Assembly (NCBI RefSeq): GCF_014193255.1
Contig: NZ_JACHZB010000012.1
Coordinates: forward strand, 1-64,000
DNA length: 64,000 nt
Direction: 5' to 3'
DNA from: Rhizobium sp. BK196
GTDB taxonomy: Bacteria > Pseudomonadota > Alphaproteobacteria > Rhizobiales > Rhizobiaceae
The notes below the pieces were generated by a model that was not told the origin of the DNA, ran no database searches, and saw only the letters and a program-made list of their open reading frames with translations. Both the position numbers and the translations under genes were made by a program. This document shows positions 16,158 to 25,771 of the stretch, one piece after another; position 1 is the first letter of the stretch; each line of letters opens with the position of its first letter.

Positions 16158-16735
16158 AATTGTCCACCCGGCCGATGACAATGCCACGCACGCCGATCAC
16201 CTTCAGACCGTCGTCGCTTCCTGTCTTCAGAGCGGCAACCCTGAGGTTTTTCCGCATGCGTCTGAGCGCGTCCGGATCGAGAAGCTCGCGTCGTTCCTGA
16301 TTGGTGAGGCCGTCGTCCGGGGCGCTCCAACTCATCCAGAATTCGCTCAACTTCGTCGCGATGCTGTTCGACGTCATCAAGGAGGCGAACAAATCAGGGA
16401 CACGGCGCGACTGCTTATAAAAGAAGACGTCCCACGTTAGACGCTCAGCTTTGGTCAGTCCGGGGCAGCTATCACGCTGCGCCGCATCGATAGCTTGCGG
16501 GTGACGGGAGCAGCTCGCTTTCCAGATCCGAGAAGATTTCTCCAGTGAGGGTCTTTTGTGCGTTCCGGATGGATATAGCTATGGAGATGCCCTCGAGAAA
16601 CAGGTTTTCATACGAGCTACGCCAAATACCCCTCCCCCTGTTTCGGCTATCGAACGTCCAGAGGCGGTCGTCTTCGTCGACGAAGTTCTTCTGCAACATT
16701 TCAGGGACGTAGTGGTGCCGCTTAGGGAGTATCAT
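16073..16735 (-). pseudogene. DUF4238 protein, frameshifted
   Basis: The minus strand from ATG 16735 reads MILPKRHHYVPEMLQKNFVD, then DRLWTFDSRNRGRGIWRSSY and FSDLESELLPS. This is the KRHHYVPxxxLxxF start and Fx-LE pattern of DUF4238. Near 16500 the frame shifts, and the next frame continues QAIDAAQRDSCPGLTKAERL, TWDVFFYKQSRRVPDLFASL and RMRKNLRVAALKTGSDDGL down to a stop near 16060. Both halves are coherent, so one small indel broke a ~220-residue gene. DUF4238 proteins have unknown function. Confidence 0.7.
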
Positions 16736-17162
16736 CGTCGTGCGTTTCTTGGGGCGCGGATCCGGTTGCCTTTTTACTGAGGTGTTCAGAATTTCCTTCA
16801 CGGCTTTCCCATTCGAAAAGGCGGGTGTCGAAGTCGCCGTTGCTGAACTGCAAGTTCGACTTGATGGAGCGGATATTTCCGCCACCATCTTATTTTCCGG
16901 ATCTGCCTCGTGCGTGTCGTCTCTGCGGACGATCGCTGCCGGCGCTTCAAAGAAGCTAGAAATTCCAGCAGGCGAGAGTGTTGAACGGGCACCCTTGTCA
17001 CTCGGCATTTGATTATATTGTACAAATTCAACGGCGGCGGTGATGGAGGCGGCACAATGGGCTCATTTGGCACAGACATCGGGGCTCCACCTGCTGCGAG
17101 AACGTAGGAAATCACGCAGAGTTCCGTTGACGCTCTGCCCCTTAGACACCATTTGCTGCGAC

Positions 17163-17798
17163 ATGCCTAAGACGAAGAAGAAGAAGGAAAGCAACGATCC
17201 CGAACTGATCAGTGAGTGGCCGCTTCCAGTTGCTGTGACCCTCGGATCCGGTGTCCGAGTGAAGGGAATTCTGCAGGAAATCCGCTCACGACTACCATCT
17301 CCGGTCCGCAAGTCGCTGAATATGCACGCAGGCGGGCTCATCCTCGTCATGCCAGAGACTTCGAAGACAGCATTCAGAGCAACGGCATCGGCCGTTTCCA
17401 GTGCGCTCGACGACATCGCAGATCTTCCGATCATTCCGCGTGAGATCGAGGATATCCTGACAATCACGGCAGCAGAGCGGAAGCGCTGGCTCGAAGACGG
17501 TCGCCTGCCAAGCGCTGGAACGCGAACAGTCAGGCTGCAAGGGCGTGCAAGGAAGATCACCTTTCACGTATTCGACCCCCGAGTTGTTGAGGATCTGCTC
17601 GATCGCGGCGCCGTGGACGAATGGAGGGAGGAAGACGCTGCGGCGAAAGCGGAAAATCGCAGGCGGGCCGCATACCAGGCGAAGCTGACCCGTTCGCTGA
17701 AGAAAAAGGAAAAAGCCGAACAAACTGAACGCGCGGAGGAAGCCGCGACCAGGCTAAGTGGATGGGACGAGTTCGGACGCGACGGCCTCCTTCGGTAG
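17163..17798 (+). CDS. Hypothetical protein with lysine-rich ends (211 aa)
   Basis: I prefer ATG 17163 (MPKTKKKKESNDPELISEWP) to the earlier in-frame ATG 17040 because the first 41 codons look non-coding. The middle (about 15-130) is a mixed alpha/beta region with LPVAVTLGSGVRVKGILQEI, GGLILVMPETSKTAFRATAS and DLPIIPREIEDILTITAAER. The C-terminus is a long charged helix (EDAAAKAENRRRAAYQAKLT, LKKKEKAEQTERAEEAA) likely to be coiled coil. No named family. The full-length open frame and clear composition argue it is functional among surrounding debris. Confidence 0.65.
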   Translation: MPKTKKKKESNDPELISEWPLPVAVTLGSGVRVKGILQEIRSRLPSPVRKSLNMHAGGLILVMPETSKTAFRATASAVSSALDDIADLPIIPREIEDILTITAAERKRWLEDGRLPSAGTRTVRLQGRARKITFHVFDPRVVEDLLDRGAVDEWREEDAAAKAENRRRAAYQAKLTRSLKKKEKAEQTERAEEAATRLSGWDEFGRDGLLR

Positions 17799-18207
17799 GA
17801 CTGGCGTCTCTCTTCGGATTGCTGCGGCACGACCCCGATCAAAGCAATCTTGCCAAGAAAGTCATATTCGGATCCCATACGTCAGTTAGAGACGCATCAC
17901 TTACGTCCGATATCTTGGGGTTCTCTAAGGGCACTTGCGAGCTAGACCGTCAGCTAACCGGCATACGGTGCAATGGCTACGGCCGGGTACGAACCGCGAA
18001 AGACATAGCCGCTGAAATCACCCCGCGGACAACGCTGAAGGAGAGCCAAAGGCGAGAAAGGTTACCGGTGTCGCACCATTACCAAGTTCTTCAAAAACCG
18101 TCGCCTGACCACCGTGTCATGCGATCCCGAGTAGCCGGATAGGCGAGCTCCTTGTGATGCGAAGGGCCGGCAGGGGTTCGGCCCGAAGCCGACATCTTCG
18201 GCGACGG
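17799..18207. other. Intergenic, nothing recognised
   Basis: No coding frame with an adequate start or composition, and no repeat or IS end seen. Confidence 0.4.
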
Positions 18208-18741
18208 CTACGCCTGAAATTCTCTGGAGAGTATGCCGATTATTAGATCGTCATGCCACACACCGTCTACGAAGACGGTTTCTCGTTCCCGTCCCTCAAT
18301 CACAAATCCACACTTCTGGTAGGGCCTGATTGCTCGCTCATTGTAAGCAAGAACCCTTATGCCAATGCGGTGAAAATTCAGCTCGGTGAAGGCGTGGTGC
18401 AAAAGCAGGCGGATGGCTTCGCTTCCATGTCCCTTTCTAAGCTGCATGGGATCACAGATTGCGATTGCCATTGACGCTCTGCGATCCTGCGCATGAATGC
18501 CGTGGAGTTTGATTTCTCCTATCAGCCGTCCCGCAAGTTCAATAATCCAAGCGTAAGGATTGGTCGCGTGGCCGCGAGCCCACGCATCAGCCGCATCCAT
18601 TGTCACAGGTTTCGTGTCGGAATGGCTGACGCCGAACATCCTCACAATGTCGGCGTTGTTTCCCAGCGAAAAACGAGCTGCCGCATCGTCAGGCGAAGCG
18701 TGCCGTACCCGCAAGCTTGGGCCTTCCGAGCAAATCATCAT
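18208..18741 (-). CDS. GNAT-family N-acetyltransferase (RimJ/RimL-like)
   Basis: A 177-residue acetyltransferase. Motif A is QLRKGHGSEAIRLLLHHAF (R-x2-G-x-G/A acetyl-CoA loop), followed by LNFHRIGIRVLAYNERAIRP and YQKCGFVIEGRERE, the C-terminal pattern of the RimJ/RimL/SpeG subgroup. This group acetylates protein N-termini, polyamines or small molecules; the substrate is not predictable. Intact and single; its 5' end faces the divergent L,D-transpeptidase gene. Confidence 0.85.
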   Translation of the reverse strand: MMICSEGPSLRVRHASPDDAAARFSLGNNADIVRMFGVSHSDTKPVTMDAADAWARGHATNPYAWIIELAGRLIGEIKLHGIHAQDRRASMAIAICDPMQLRKGHGSEAIRLLLHHAFTELNFHRIGIRVLAYNERAIRPYQKCGFVIEGRERETVFVDGVWHDDLIIGILSREFQA

Positions 18742-18824
18742 GGCCGTTCATAGTGTTTTTATGCCATAGTGCCGCCACAGACATTCTGCCCAATCATGCT
18801 TGTATAACAAGCGGATGGCATAAA

Positions 18825-19436
18825 ATGAGATTGCTGGTTCTACTGGCTGCGAGCCTCTTTCTGACAGCGGCGCATGTCCAAGCCCAGGTTTACGCGCCGT
18901 ATGATGGATACGACGAATACGACCCGTATGGGTATGAGGACCCCTACAGCCCCTATCCCCCACCTCCCTACTACGAGCCCCAACCTGGCTATCGGGAACC
19001 TTTGCAGGAACGGCGCGAACCATCGACGCGAACTGGCAGGGGAACCATCGTGATCGCCACACGGGAGCACACCCTTATCTACACGACAGCAAGCGGAGAG
19101 CAGTTCGCTTACCCGATAGCTGTAGGTCGTGAAGGCAAGCAATGGTACGGAACAACCCGGGTTGTATCCAAGCGGATGCATCCCGAATGGCGGCCAACGC
19201 CGAGCATGCGACAGAAGAACCCAAGGCTTCCAGAGGTCGTGAAGGCTGGGCCTGCCAATCCGCTTGGAACTCGCGCAATTTACCTGGCCGACGGCCTGCT
19301 GCGCATACACGGCACCAACGACCCCTCTTCTATCGGCACCAATGCATCGAGCGGATGCTTTCGGATGTACCGCGAGGACGTCGAAGAGCTTTACGAGATG
19401 GTGCAACCGGGAACCAGGGTGATCGTCCAACGGTGA
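18825..19436 (+). CDS. L,D-transpeptidase (YkuD domain), exported
   Basis: Cross-links peptidoglycan or attaches proteins to it in the periplasm. From ATG 18825 the 203-residue product has a Sec signal peptide (MRLLVLLAASLFLTAAHVQA), a Tyr/Pro-rich linker (residues ~22-60), then a YkuD domain. The domain begins GTIVIATREHTLIYTT and carries the catalytic HGTNDPSSIGTNASSGCFRM motif, with His and Cys both present. The open frame extends upstream to 18717, but that part lacks a signal peptide. Family members in rhizobia often follow this short-linker layout. Confidence 0.9.
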   Translation: MRLLVLLAASLFLTAAHVQAQVYAPYDGYDEYDPYGYEDPYSPYPPPPYYEPQPGYREPLQERREPSTRTGRGTIVIATREHTLIYTTASGEQFAYPIAVGREGKQWYGTTRVVSKRMHPEWRPTPSMRQKNPRLPEVVKAGPANPLGTRAIYLADGLLRIHGTNDPSSIGTNASSGCFRMYREDVEELYEMVQPGTRVIVQR

Positions 19437-19604
19437 CTTGCGCTACGCCCGTTGAGCGTCTACTGCCGACCGATTTCGCGATCACTACGCGCCCCGGCAA
19501 GCGGCAGGAACCTCAATCGCACACGTTCTGCGGTCCTGAATTGCCTGCCCCTCTCCCGGACGGGCGGCAAAGATCCGCGGCCTTAACGCCCGCGTCTTAC
19601 GGAC

Positions 19605-20094
19605 TCAAAGGAGACCTTTGGCACGCAAGTCGGCCGCGAAGGTGATGAGCGGCATCACAGGAAGCGTACCAGTTGGCGGCTCGCTCGCCTTTGGCATCGA
19701 TGATCAGTAGAAGTCCCCCGCCCTCTCCTGCAAGTCGCAGGCAGCGGAGCGCTGCGGCGGCTAGGAGCCGGCCTCCCAGTCCCTGCCCGGCAACCGCGCG
19801 GTCGGTAGCCAGTCGCGCAAACCTGAAGCCCGGCACATCATCGCGGGCAAGACCGCGTGTCATTGCATCTGGCACAGTCGCATGCTCGACTGCCGAAGGC
19901 GCGATCGTATAGAACCCAAGAATCCGGCCGGGCATTGCGTCGTCGATAGCACAGAAGGTTTTCGACGCATTCTGCTCATGGCTCTGTCGGGCAAAGCGGA
20001 GCAGAAACTCGTTCATTTGACTGTCGCCGCAATCGAAGGCCGCCCGACCGTGAGACTTGGCGATCGGTTCCTCATGCCATGGAGGTAAAGTCAT
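19605..20094 (-). pseudogene. TacT-like GNAT toxin, C-terminally frameshifted
   Basis: The start (PPWHEEPIAKSHGRAAFDCG, then DSQMNEFLLRFARQSHEQNA) and core (RLATDRAVAGQGLGGRLLAA, RCLRLAGEGGGLLLIIDAK) match DUF1778-linked GNAT toxins that acetylate aminoacyl-tRNA. After ANWYAS a small deletion shifts the frame. The expected ending VMPLITFAADLRAKGLL-stop is readable one frame over (to 19605), while the actual frame runs to 19597 with an unrelated tail. The acetyl-CoA site remains, so residual activity is possible but unlikely. Its ATG overlaps the stop of the antitoxin remnant. Confidence 0.75.
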
Positions 20095-20267
20095 AGGCTG
20101 TCGGGCAAACCGGCAATCGCCGCTCGAAGCTTGGCGTTGGGTTTGGGCGGATTTTCTAGAAGCTCAAGAATACGAAGATGATCGCGTTCTGACACTTTGA
20201 TCGTCTCGGCTTCTTCAATGACAGCCTCTGCTTCTCGCAGGGCGGATTGCGACGGAATATAGGCGAA
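20091..20267 (-). pseudogene. DUF1778 antitoxin remnant (5'-truncated)
   Basis: Ahead of the GNAT gene the minus strand reads QSALREAEAVIEEAETIKVS, ERDHLRILELLENPPKPN and KLRAAIAGLPDSL-stop, the C-terminal half of a DUF1778 antitoxin. The N-terminal ribbon-helix-helix DNA-binding part and start codon are missing. Further upstream (about 20290-20450, minus) another broken frame reads PVAPEGVRDGLQIAGQLTGD, possibly a second gene scrap. The antitoxin can no longer repress the promoter, although its toxin-binding half is open. Confidence 0.7.
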
Positions 20268-20703
20268 AATCCCTCATCCTCAATGGCGTGCGTCTTCAAG
20301 GCGTACAGATCGCCAACGCGCACTTCTCTATCTTCTTGGCTTGCCTCAGGGCGCGCAGAACATTGGGATCACCTGTCAGCTGGCCAGCGATTTGCAGACC
20401 ATCACGCACGCCCTCAGGGGCAACGGGCGTTCGATCTCGCCAATTTCGACGTTGCTATCAACCTCAGGTCAAGCGCCTCAAATATCTGACTAGTCTGACT
20501 GACTAGAAACGGAAAGCTGGGGCTTCGAACACAGCCCTCCGCGACAGATACGGGCTCTTTGATTTTGAAACAACGCTAGCGTTGATCCAATTCGACTTCT
20601 TCGGCTAATCGTGACCACGCCTGGTATTCATGGCCTTAGTGCAAACCCTCGGTCGAAACCACTTTGGCTGCCTTGCCGGCGCGATCCTACGCCGACTGAC
20701 ACA

Positions 20704-21132
20704 TCAGGCGAGTGGAGCATCCCAGGGATTTTTAAGTGCGACCCCGAGGGTCTCGAAATCTTTGACGTTGCGTGTCACCAGCGTCATTCGCCGCGTGAAC
20801 GCCGTCGCTGCGATGTAGGCATCGTTGATTGGCTTGGGGTGAGGCACATGCCATTTGGCTGCCTGACGGGCGGCCGACTCGTCAAGGGGGAGGATACGTC
20901 CGGAAAACGCGGACAACACGGCATTTTCCAACCAATTCCGCATCACCTTCCCGGCCGCAGCATCATTGTGCTCCACCAGCCGGACACCAATCTCGAGTTC
21001 ATGCAAAACGACAGATGAAATAAAAGTCTCTTCCGGATCTACGGTTTCGTTCCAAACCACGACATTGGGATCGGCCCTGCCGCTTGCGACCTTGCGCAAC
21101 TCCGACACCACGTTGGTATCGAGCAGCAGCAT
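20704..21132 (-). CDS. vapC: VapC-type PIN-domain toxin
   Basis: A 142-residue PIN ribonuclease of the FitB-like branch. Acidic catalytic residues are visible: Asp5 (LLLDTN), Glu45 (VLHELEIGV), Asp104 (PINDAYIAATA) and Asp125 (TRNVKDFE). Full length, no lesions. Its ATG shares one base with the stop of the antitoxin gene (TGATG), typical of vapBC coupling. VapC toxins cleave tRNA or rRNA when freed from VapB. Confidence 0.9.
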   Translation of the reverse strand: MLLLDTNVVSELRKVASGRADPNVVVWNETVDPEETFISSVVLHELEIGVRLVEHNDAAAGKVMRNWLENAVLSAFSGRILPLDESAARQAAKWHVPHPKPINDAYIAATAFTRRMTLVTRNVKDFETLGVALKNPWDAPLA

Positions 21133-21386
21133 CAGGACAGGTCAACCGGCTGAGCATGTTCCGTGCGCGACACGAGCGGCAAGTCGACGTCCTCCGCACC
21201 CGGCGCCGCGAGCATATCGCCGAGCGTGCGCGTTTTGCCGGTAAGCCGCTTGTAATCCTCGAACGACAAAAGGACATGCGCGGGCCGGCCCCTGTCGGTG
21301 ATGATCACAGGCCCTTCCTGGGCGGCTCGCTTGGCGCGACCTAAATCTTGATTAAGTTCTCGGCCCGAAAGTGTGGTGACGCTCAT
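21132..21386 (-). CDS. vapB: VapB/Phd-type antitoxin
   Basis: The 84-residue product starts MSVTTLSGRELNQDLGRAKR, a Phd/YefM-type N-terminus, followed by GPVIITDRGRPAHVLLSFED and YKRLTG. The C-terminal tail (AEDVDLPLVSRTEHAQPVDL) is acidic and probably wraps the toxin. An in-frame ATG at 21422 is rejected as start because it would place the 16-bp operator palindrome (21405-21420) inside the gene, and ATG 21386 follows GGGAGGC. Confidence 0.9.
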   Translation of the reverse strand: MSVTTLSGRELNQDLGRAKRAAQEGPVIITDRGRPAHVLLSFEDYKRLTGKTRTLGDMLAAPGAEDVDLPLVSRTEHAQPVDLS

Positions 21387-21404
21387 AACAAGCCTCCCAT
21401 GATC

Positions 21405-21420
21405 GTGGTTACGTAACCAC
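21405..21420. promoter_or_regulatory. vapBC operator palindrome
   Basis: GTGGTTACGTAACCAC is a perfect 16-bp inverted repeat 19 bases before the vapB start. Antitoxin-bound palindromes at this spot autoregulate such operons. Confidence 0.75.
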
Positions 21421-21705
21421 ATTTAGTTCATATGGGGCTGATTTACAAGGACTCCCGCCGGCGAGGAGAAACGCTCTGGCGCCTGACCTCGAAATCGCGC
21501 GCAAATAGGCTTAGCAAAACGGGATTTTCCATTAAGCTGCAATATCGGGCAATGGCATGCCGTGAGGCGCTCGCAGGGCTTACTTATCCGATCACCTAAG
21601 CCGCTCTTCTTTGCTGGTGAGGTGCGCTCAAGGCCGCGCATTTAGAAATGCTCTCCGACCCAGGGCGGAGGCCCGGTGAATACGCGATCAAGGATCATGA
21701 TTGCC

Positions 21706-22089
21706 TCATCGGACCCATCGAGGCCGCCAGTGCGGCGAAGGAACGCGGCCGACCGAAACCCCAGAGGCTGCGATGCTGATCGTTTCCGATGCTTGGTGAT
21801 CTTGGCTGACGGACGCGACGCCGTCGATGATCGAAACCGAAAGATGTTCTATTTCCTGACCGTGGATCTCCAGGCTGAAACGCGTGTCGGCGCACGTGTA
21901 CCCCCTGCGCGAAAGCGCCGCGGCGGGATCCATCAGTTTGAGCAGAAATTCCTCTTGATGGACAAGATGCCAGCCCTTGTCGGGCAGCGCAAAAACCAAT
22001 AGATCGTGGGGAGCGCGGTGCCAGCGCACGCGCGGATAGACCGTCGAAAAGACCCAATAAACTTGAGGCACACCAGCTTGGTCATCCAA
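21706..22089 (-). CDS. Possible hypothetical protein (127 aa)
   Basis: Residues 10-100 read as a plausible alpha/beta protein (VYWVFSTVYPRVRWHR, DLLVFALPDKGWHLVHQEEF, TRFSLEIHGQEIEHLSVSII). The start lacks a clear ribosome-binding site and the C-terminal 20 residues look non-native. Overlapping frames on the plus strand are weaker. It may be a decayed gene. No family recognised. Confidence 0.3.
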   Translation of the reverse strand: MDDQAGVPQVYWVFSTVYPRVRWHRAPHDLLVFALPDKGWHLVHQEEFLLKLMDPAAALSRRGYTCADTRFSLEIHGQEIEHLSVSIIDGVASVSQDHQASETISIAASGVSVGRVPSPHWRPRWVR

Positions 22090-22628
22090 ACAGCAACCAA
22101 GGCAAGTGCTACGAGGTGGATAGCTGCGCGGAGTTCAGATCACTGGCCTTTCAAATAAGGATTTCGAAAGTCTTAGGAAGAGGTCAACGCCCGCCTGAGC
22201 ACACTCGGCGTCTTGCGCTGGTGTGCCGGAACTCAAACCAACGCCACCAACAACTTCGGCATCGATGCGCGGCGTTTCCCATTCTCGTGTTTTTGCCCAC
22301 GCCCCAGTCTTTTGCTGAGAAAACCTACGACATCGTGCATTGGACCGATATGGTGAGAGCCGGCATTTAGCCGCCCTAGAAGAGCCGACCTGATTCTGGG
22401 CGACCTACAGGCCTTCATCGCGAACGTATCGGGAGAGCGTCCCTGAGGTCGGAAATCTCTCCTTACGCCGTCACGGCGCCGTTTGGGTGTTCCTAGAACC
22501 GAGAGCCTTCGACACAATTTGGTAACGGCGCGACACACTCTTACGACAAAATAATGATAGCATTTTCGTTGGGATCGTTTGCCTAAACATCGGCTCAGGA
22601 GCACACCGGACCCAGCGAGGAGATCGAT
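22090..22628. other. Intergenic, nothing recognised
   Basis: No supported gene. The final ~130 bases (22500-22620) are AT-richer and should hold the promoter of the downstream nucleotidyltransferase gene. Confidence 0.4.
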
Positions 22629-23405
22629 ATGACGGAGCACCAGGAAATTGCGGCTTCCTGCAAATGCCTCATTCCCGCCGATCGATCGCAGCGAAAGCAT
22701 TGTTCCGGTGAATTTCAGAGCGACGTCAGCGCACCGCCATCGGCAACCCCTTGGTGGCCTGAGGCTGAAAATTCGATGCAGGGACGATCAAACCGACCGA
22801 TTTCCGTTGCTGTTGTTCTCCTTGCGGCGGGACAATCGAGCAGAATGGGCACGATCGGCGCCCATAAGTTGCTTGCGGAATTTGATGGGATGCCGCTCAT
22901 CCGCCGCTCTGCGATCACGGCGAGCAATTCCAACGGCCGCCCGGTGATCGCAGTGACTGGCTATCGACACGTCGATTTAGAGCGCGCCATTGAAGATCTG
23001 CCGGTCACAGTCGTTCGCAATGCTGCGTTCTCATCGGGGATGGCAAGTTCGCTTGCCCTCGGCGTCACAGCCGCCGAGGTAGGAGCCCCGGATGGCATTA
23101 TGATCATGCTCGCCGATATGCCTGCTCTCACGGTGATGGACCTGGAAATTCTTATAACAGCGTTTCGGGCCGCACGCGGCAAATCGATCATTCGTGCCGC
23201 CGCGCGAGGCAAGCCCGGCAACCCGGCCATTATTCCTGAAGCGCTTTATAGCCGATTGAAGAATTTGAAGGGGGACAAAGGCGCACGTGAGTTGATCAAA
23301 GGCTCAGGCCTTCCCATTGTCGATGTCGAGATTGGTGACAGCGCTCTCATCGACGTCGATACGCCTGATGCAGTTGAAGCCGCGGGAGGGATTTTGCGCA
23401 CGTAG
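22629..23405 (+). CDS. MobA/MocA-like nucleotidyltransferase (molybdenum cofactor maturation)
   Basis: The protein has the NTP-transferase signature LAAGQSSRMG (residues 65-74), KLLAEFDGMPLIRRS, VIAVTGYRH, then IMIMLADMPALTVMDLEILI and GNPAIIPEALYSRL. This is the MocA/MobA-like group that attaches CMP or GMP to molybdopterin. It matches the adjoining xdhC and paoABC genes, where MCD-type cofactor is needed. ATG 22629 follows CGAGGAGATCGAT; the first ~50 residues lie outside the domain, so ATG 22776 is an alternative. Confidence 0.85.
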   Translation: MTEHQEIAASCKCLIPADRSQRKHCSGEFQSDVSAPPSATPWWPEAENSMQGRSNRPISVAVVLLAAGQSSRMGTIGAHKLLAEFDGMPLIRRSAITASNSNGRPVIAVTGYRHVDLERAIEDLPVTVVRNAAFSSGMASSLALGVTAAEVGAPDGIMIMLADMPALTVMDLEILITAFRAARGKSIIRAAARGKPGNPAIIPEALYSRLKNLKGDKGARELIKGSGLPIVDVEIGDSALIDVDTPDAVEAAGGILRT

Positions 23406-23713
23406 AGTTTGCAGCCTGCGAACCTGTTGCTTTCCAGGACCAACAACCGTCCTACCGCAGCGATCCATATTGAGAATATCCAACCACGGCGGCAGGAAAA
23501 CATCAAGCGGCATCAGAGCGCTCGGCTTCACCGCCCCGATTGTAAGGCGATTTCCCCACCCCACATTGTCTGCAGTAGAAGCGCCACTCCTAGAGGCGCC
23601 AAGCATGACCGGAGGGCAAGCAACTGCTAGCGCATTAGCCAAGGAAATGCGGAGTTGTCGCAAAGCCCTTCTGCAAAGGTGGCTACGACCTGGATCGCAG
23701 CGACTTTATTGCA
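23406..23713. other. Gap between convergent genes
   Basis: Lies between the 3' ends of the nucleotidyltransferase and xdhC genes. No gene and no clear terminator hairpin seen. Confidence 0.4.
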
Positions 23714-24643
23714 TTATTGTTCGCCTATGTCCTGCCGCACAGCAGCGATCTCGGCAAGCACGGAAAGCGCAAGCGAAGCTGAATCGCGCGCTGGTCCGAA
23801 CAATCCAATCGGAGCCTTAATCCGCTCGATGTCAGCCTTAGAAACGCCGGAACTTGCCAGCATCTCGATACGCTTGGCATGTGTCCGCGTGCTGCCGAGA
23901 GCGCCGATGTAAAAGGCCGGCGAAGCGAGCGCCGCTGCAAGTATCCGCTTTTCTGCATCGAGATCGTGGTGGAGTAGCACGACAGCCGTATAAGCATCGA
24001 TCGCTCTTGCGACATAATCGCCATCCGCGCTTTCCAGCCGGGTGACATCAAAGTCGAGAACAGTTGCACAGCGAGCGAGCATCTGCGCTTCCAACGAACG
24101 CCCCGAGATGACCACGCGCGTGCGCGGACGGTAGGCGGATAAGAAGTCCTCCTCAATCCAGCCCGATTGAGCAGGCGGGTCGGTGGGTGCAAGAACCTGA
24201 TTTCGCGGCGAGTAGCGAACGCCCGCCGGCTGCCTGCGCTCAAGTCGCTCGAGTACAAATCGGAGGACTGAGGCTGTACGCAAGACATGGATTGCCACGG
24301 TGAGCCCTCCTCCGCATGGAAGAACAATGTCGAAAAAGGGGGAGCCCTGGCCGAACATTACTACGCGATCCTTTCCTTGAGAGATCGCGAGCAAAGCCTC
24401 GAAGGCCACCGTGGATTCAATGCATCCCCCCGATACAAAGCCGCAGTAGCTGCCGTCAGCTGCGACTGCAATGAGCGATCCAGGAGAGCGCGCTGCCCCA
24501 CCCCGAATGCTGACGAGCATCGCAACAGCAACCGCACCTCTTTGAAATTGCTCTTCTGCAAACCGCAGGATCTCGATCGGATCGTCGGTCGCCTTCGCCT
24601 GAATGGGCGTCGGAAATTTCTCTATGAATACGGTTTCGTTCAT
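23714..24643 (-). CDS. XdhC/PaoD-family molybdenum cofactor insertion chaperone
   Basis: Binds and protects the matured molybdenum cofactor and inserts it into the molybdenum hydroxylase. The 309-residue protein has the XdhC_CoxI start (AMLVSIRGGAARSPGSLIAV, SGGCIESTVAFEA, FFDIVLPCGGGLTVAI) and the Rossmann-like C-terminal domain (TRVVISGRSLEAQMLARCA, AVVLLHHDLDAEKRILAAAL, FYIGALGSTRTHAKRIEML). The SGGCIE and LPCGGG cysteines are present. It is convergent with the MobA/MocA-like gene and lies near paoABC, which it probably serves, as PaoD does in E. coli. Confidence 0.9.
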   Translation of the reverse strand: MNETVFIEKFPTPIQAKATDDPIEILRFAEEQFQRGAVAVAMLVSIRGGAARSPGSLIAVAADGSYCGFVSGGCIESTVAFEALLAISQGKDRVVMFGQGSPFFDIVLPCGGGLTVAIHVLRTASVLRFVLERLERRQPAGVRYSPRNQVLAPTDPPAQSGWIEEDFLSAYRPRTRVVISGRSLEAQMLARCATVLDFDVTRLESADGDYVARAIDAYTAVVLLHHDLDAEKRILAAALASPAFYIGALGSTRTHAKRIEMLASSGVSKADIERIKAPIGLFGPARDSASLALSVLAEIAAVRQDIGEQ

Positions 24644-25340
24644 ATTGGATCCTCGAAATCAACCTGAAGACACCCGCAGCTTCGCGTTATCCGGCATCGC
24701 CATCCAAGGCAGGCTGTCGATGCCGTGGAGCTGGACTTAGGGTAAAGGGGTCTCGCTCGACTGGATCGTAGCTTGAACTTGTCGTGTGTGTTTGTCAGGA
24801 ATCCGGGGAATTGTATCAATCTCTCGGCTAGCAAGGCGAAGGGAAATCAGGGCGCAGGCGGCGGGCGCTCATCCCGGCATTCCTTCGAAAACTGGCCGCC
24901 ACAGGTCTCCACGCCTCATCGGCGTACGCAGACGCGCCGGTTGATCGGCGCCGATGCCAATCAGAAGCCCCGTGGTCGGTTTCGCCACCTGGCGGGCAGA
25001 CGTCGGTCGCGAGAAGCATGCGGCCGAAGACTTTAAGAAGGCCTACAGTCAACACCAGCACGTTCAGCGGGCACTGGAACGGCGTCGGCCACCCCGCAGC
25101 TTCACATCCGTACATGGCGAAAGATGCGGCTGCGACGCGCCAAACCACGAAGCGATTGCGGTGCCGCCCCTGGACAGGTGCCCTTCGCATATCGTTCTCC
25201 TCATGCTTGCATCGTCATCAACCATCGCGCCGCTTTAAACGCCCTCGGCCTCGTCTGAACGGCGGCGGAAAGCTGCACCGGCTCTGTCGCACGGGCATAC
25301 CGAACGCCGCCAAAACTGTCGCCGGCCGAACCGATCCCGA
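24644..25340. other. Long intergenic stretch, nothing recognised
   Basis: About 700 bases between xdhC and the small membrane protein. Several open frames exist on both strands, none with a ribosome-binding site or a recognisable domain. Decayed coding sequence is possible. Confidence 0.4.
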
Positions 25341-25475
25341 TCAGTCTCCGGTCAGGCTCATGAGTGCCGTCAGCGCGATGATGGAGGTGAAGAGGATGAT
25401 ATCGGCAAGCACCCCTTCAATCATCGTCGGGACGATGTGTCTTTCGAACCCGTAGCTGCTGAACTCGTGTGCCAT
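25341..25475 (-). CDS. Small membrane protein (44 aa)
   Basis: ATG 25475 follows AAGGAAAGGAAAACTC. The product has a polar start (MAHEFSSYGFERHIVPTMIE) and one hydrophobic segment (DIILFTSIIALTALMSLTG). This suggests an inner-membrane microprotein. No family recognised. It lies alone between xdhC and the kinase gene on the same strand. Confidence 0.5.
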   Translation of the reverse strand: MAHEFSSYGFERHIVPTMIEGVLADIILFTSIIALTALMSLTGD

Positions 25476-25771
25476 GAGTTTTCCTTTCCTTGTCAGCCAT
25501 CCGATCAACCGCAATGGACGTTGCAAATGTGCTTGCGCGCCTCACAAATCGGTTGGTTGGCGGAATGTCAGAGACACCGCTCGCTTTGATCATGATGGAA
25601 AGGTTAGCTTTGCCATGTCGCAGAGCTGTGTCGAAGGTGAAGCAAAATGTAATCGATTGTCACCGGCCTCTAAGTGATGCCGAGACCGTGCCACGAGTAC
25701 GCCAGTATCAGCAGGACTTCTGGGTATTAAGGATGAAGATGGCAAGCCGGGGTGCGAAGACAGTGCCGGAA

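Noticed and set aside
24773..25190. Overlapping open frames on both strands in the 700-base gap after xdhC
   Set aside because: No ribosome-binding site, signal or domain on either strand.
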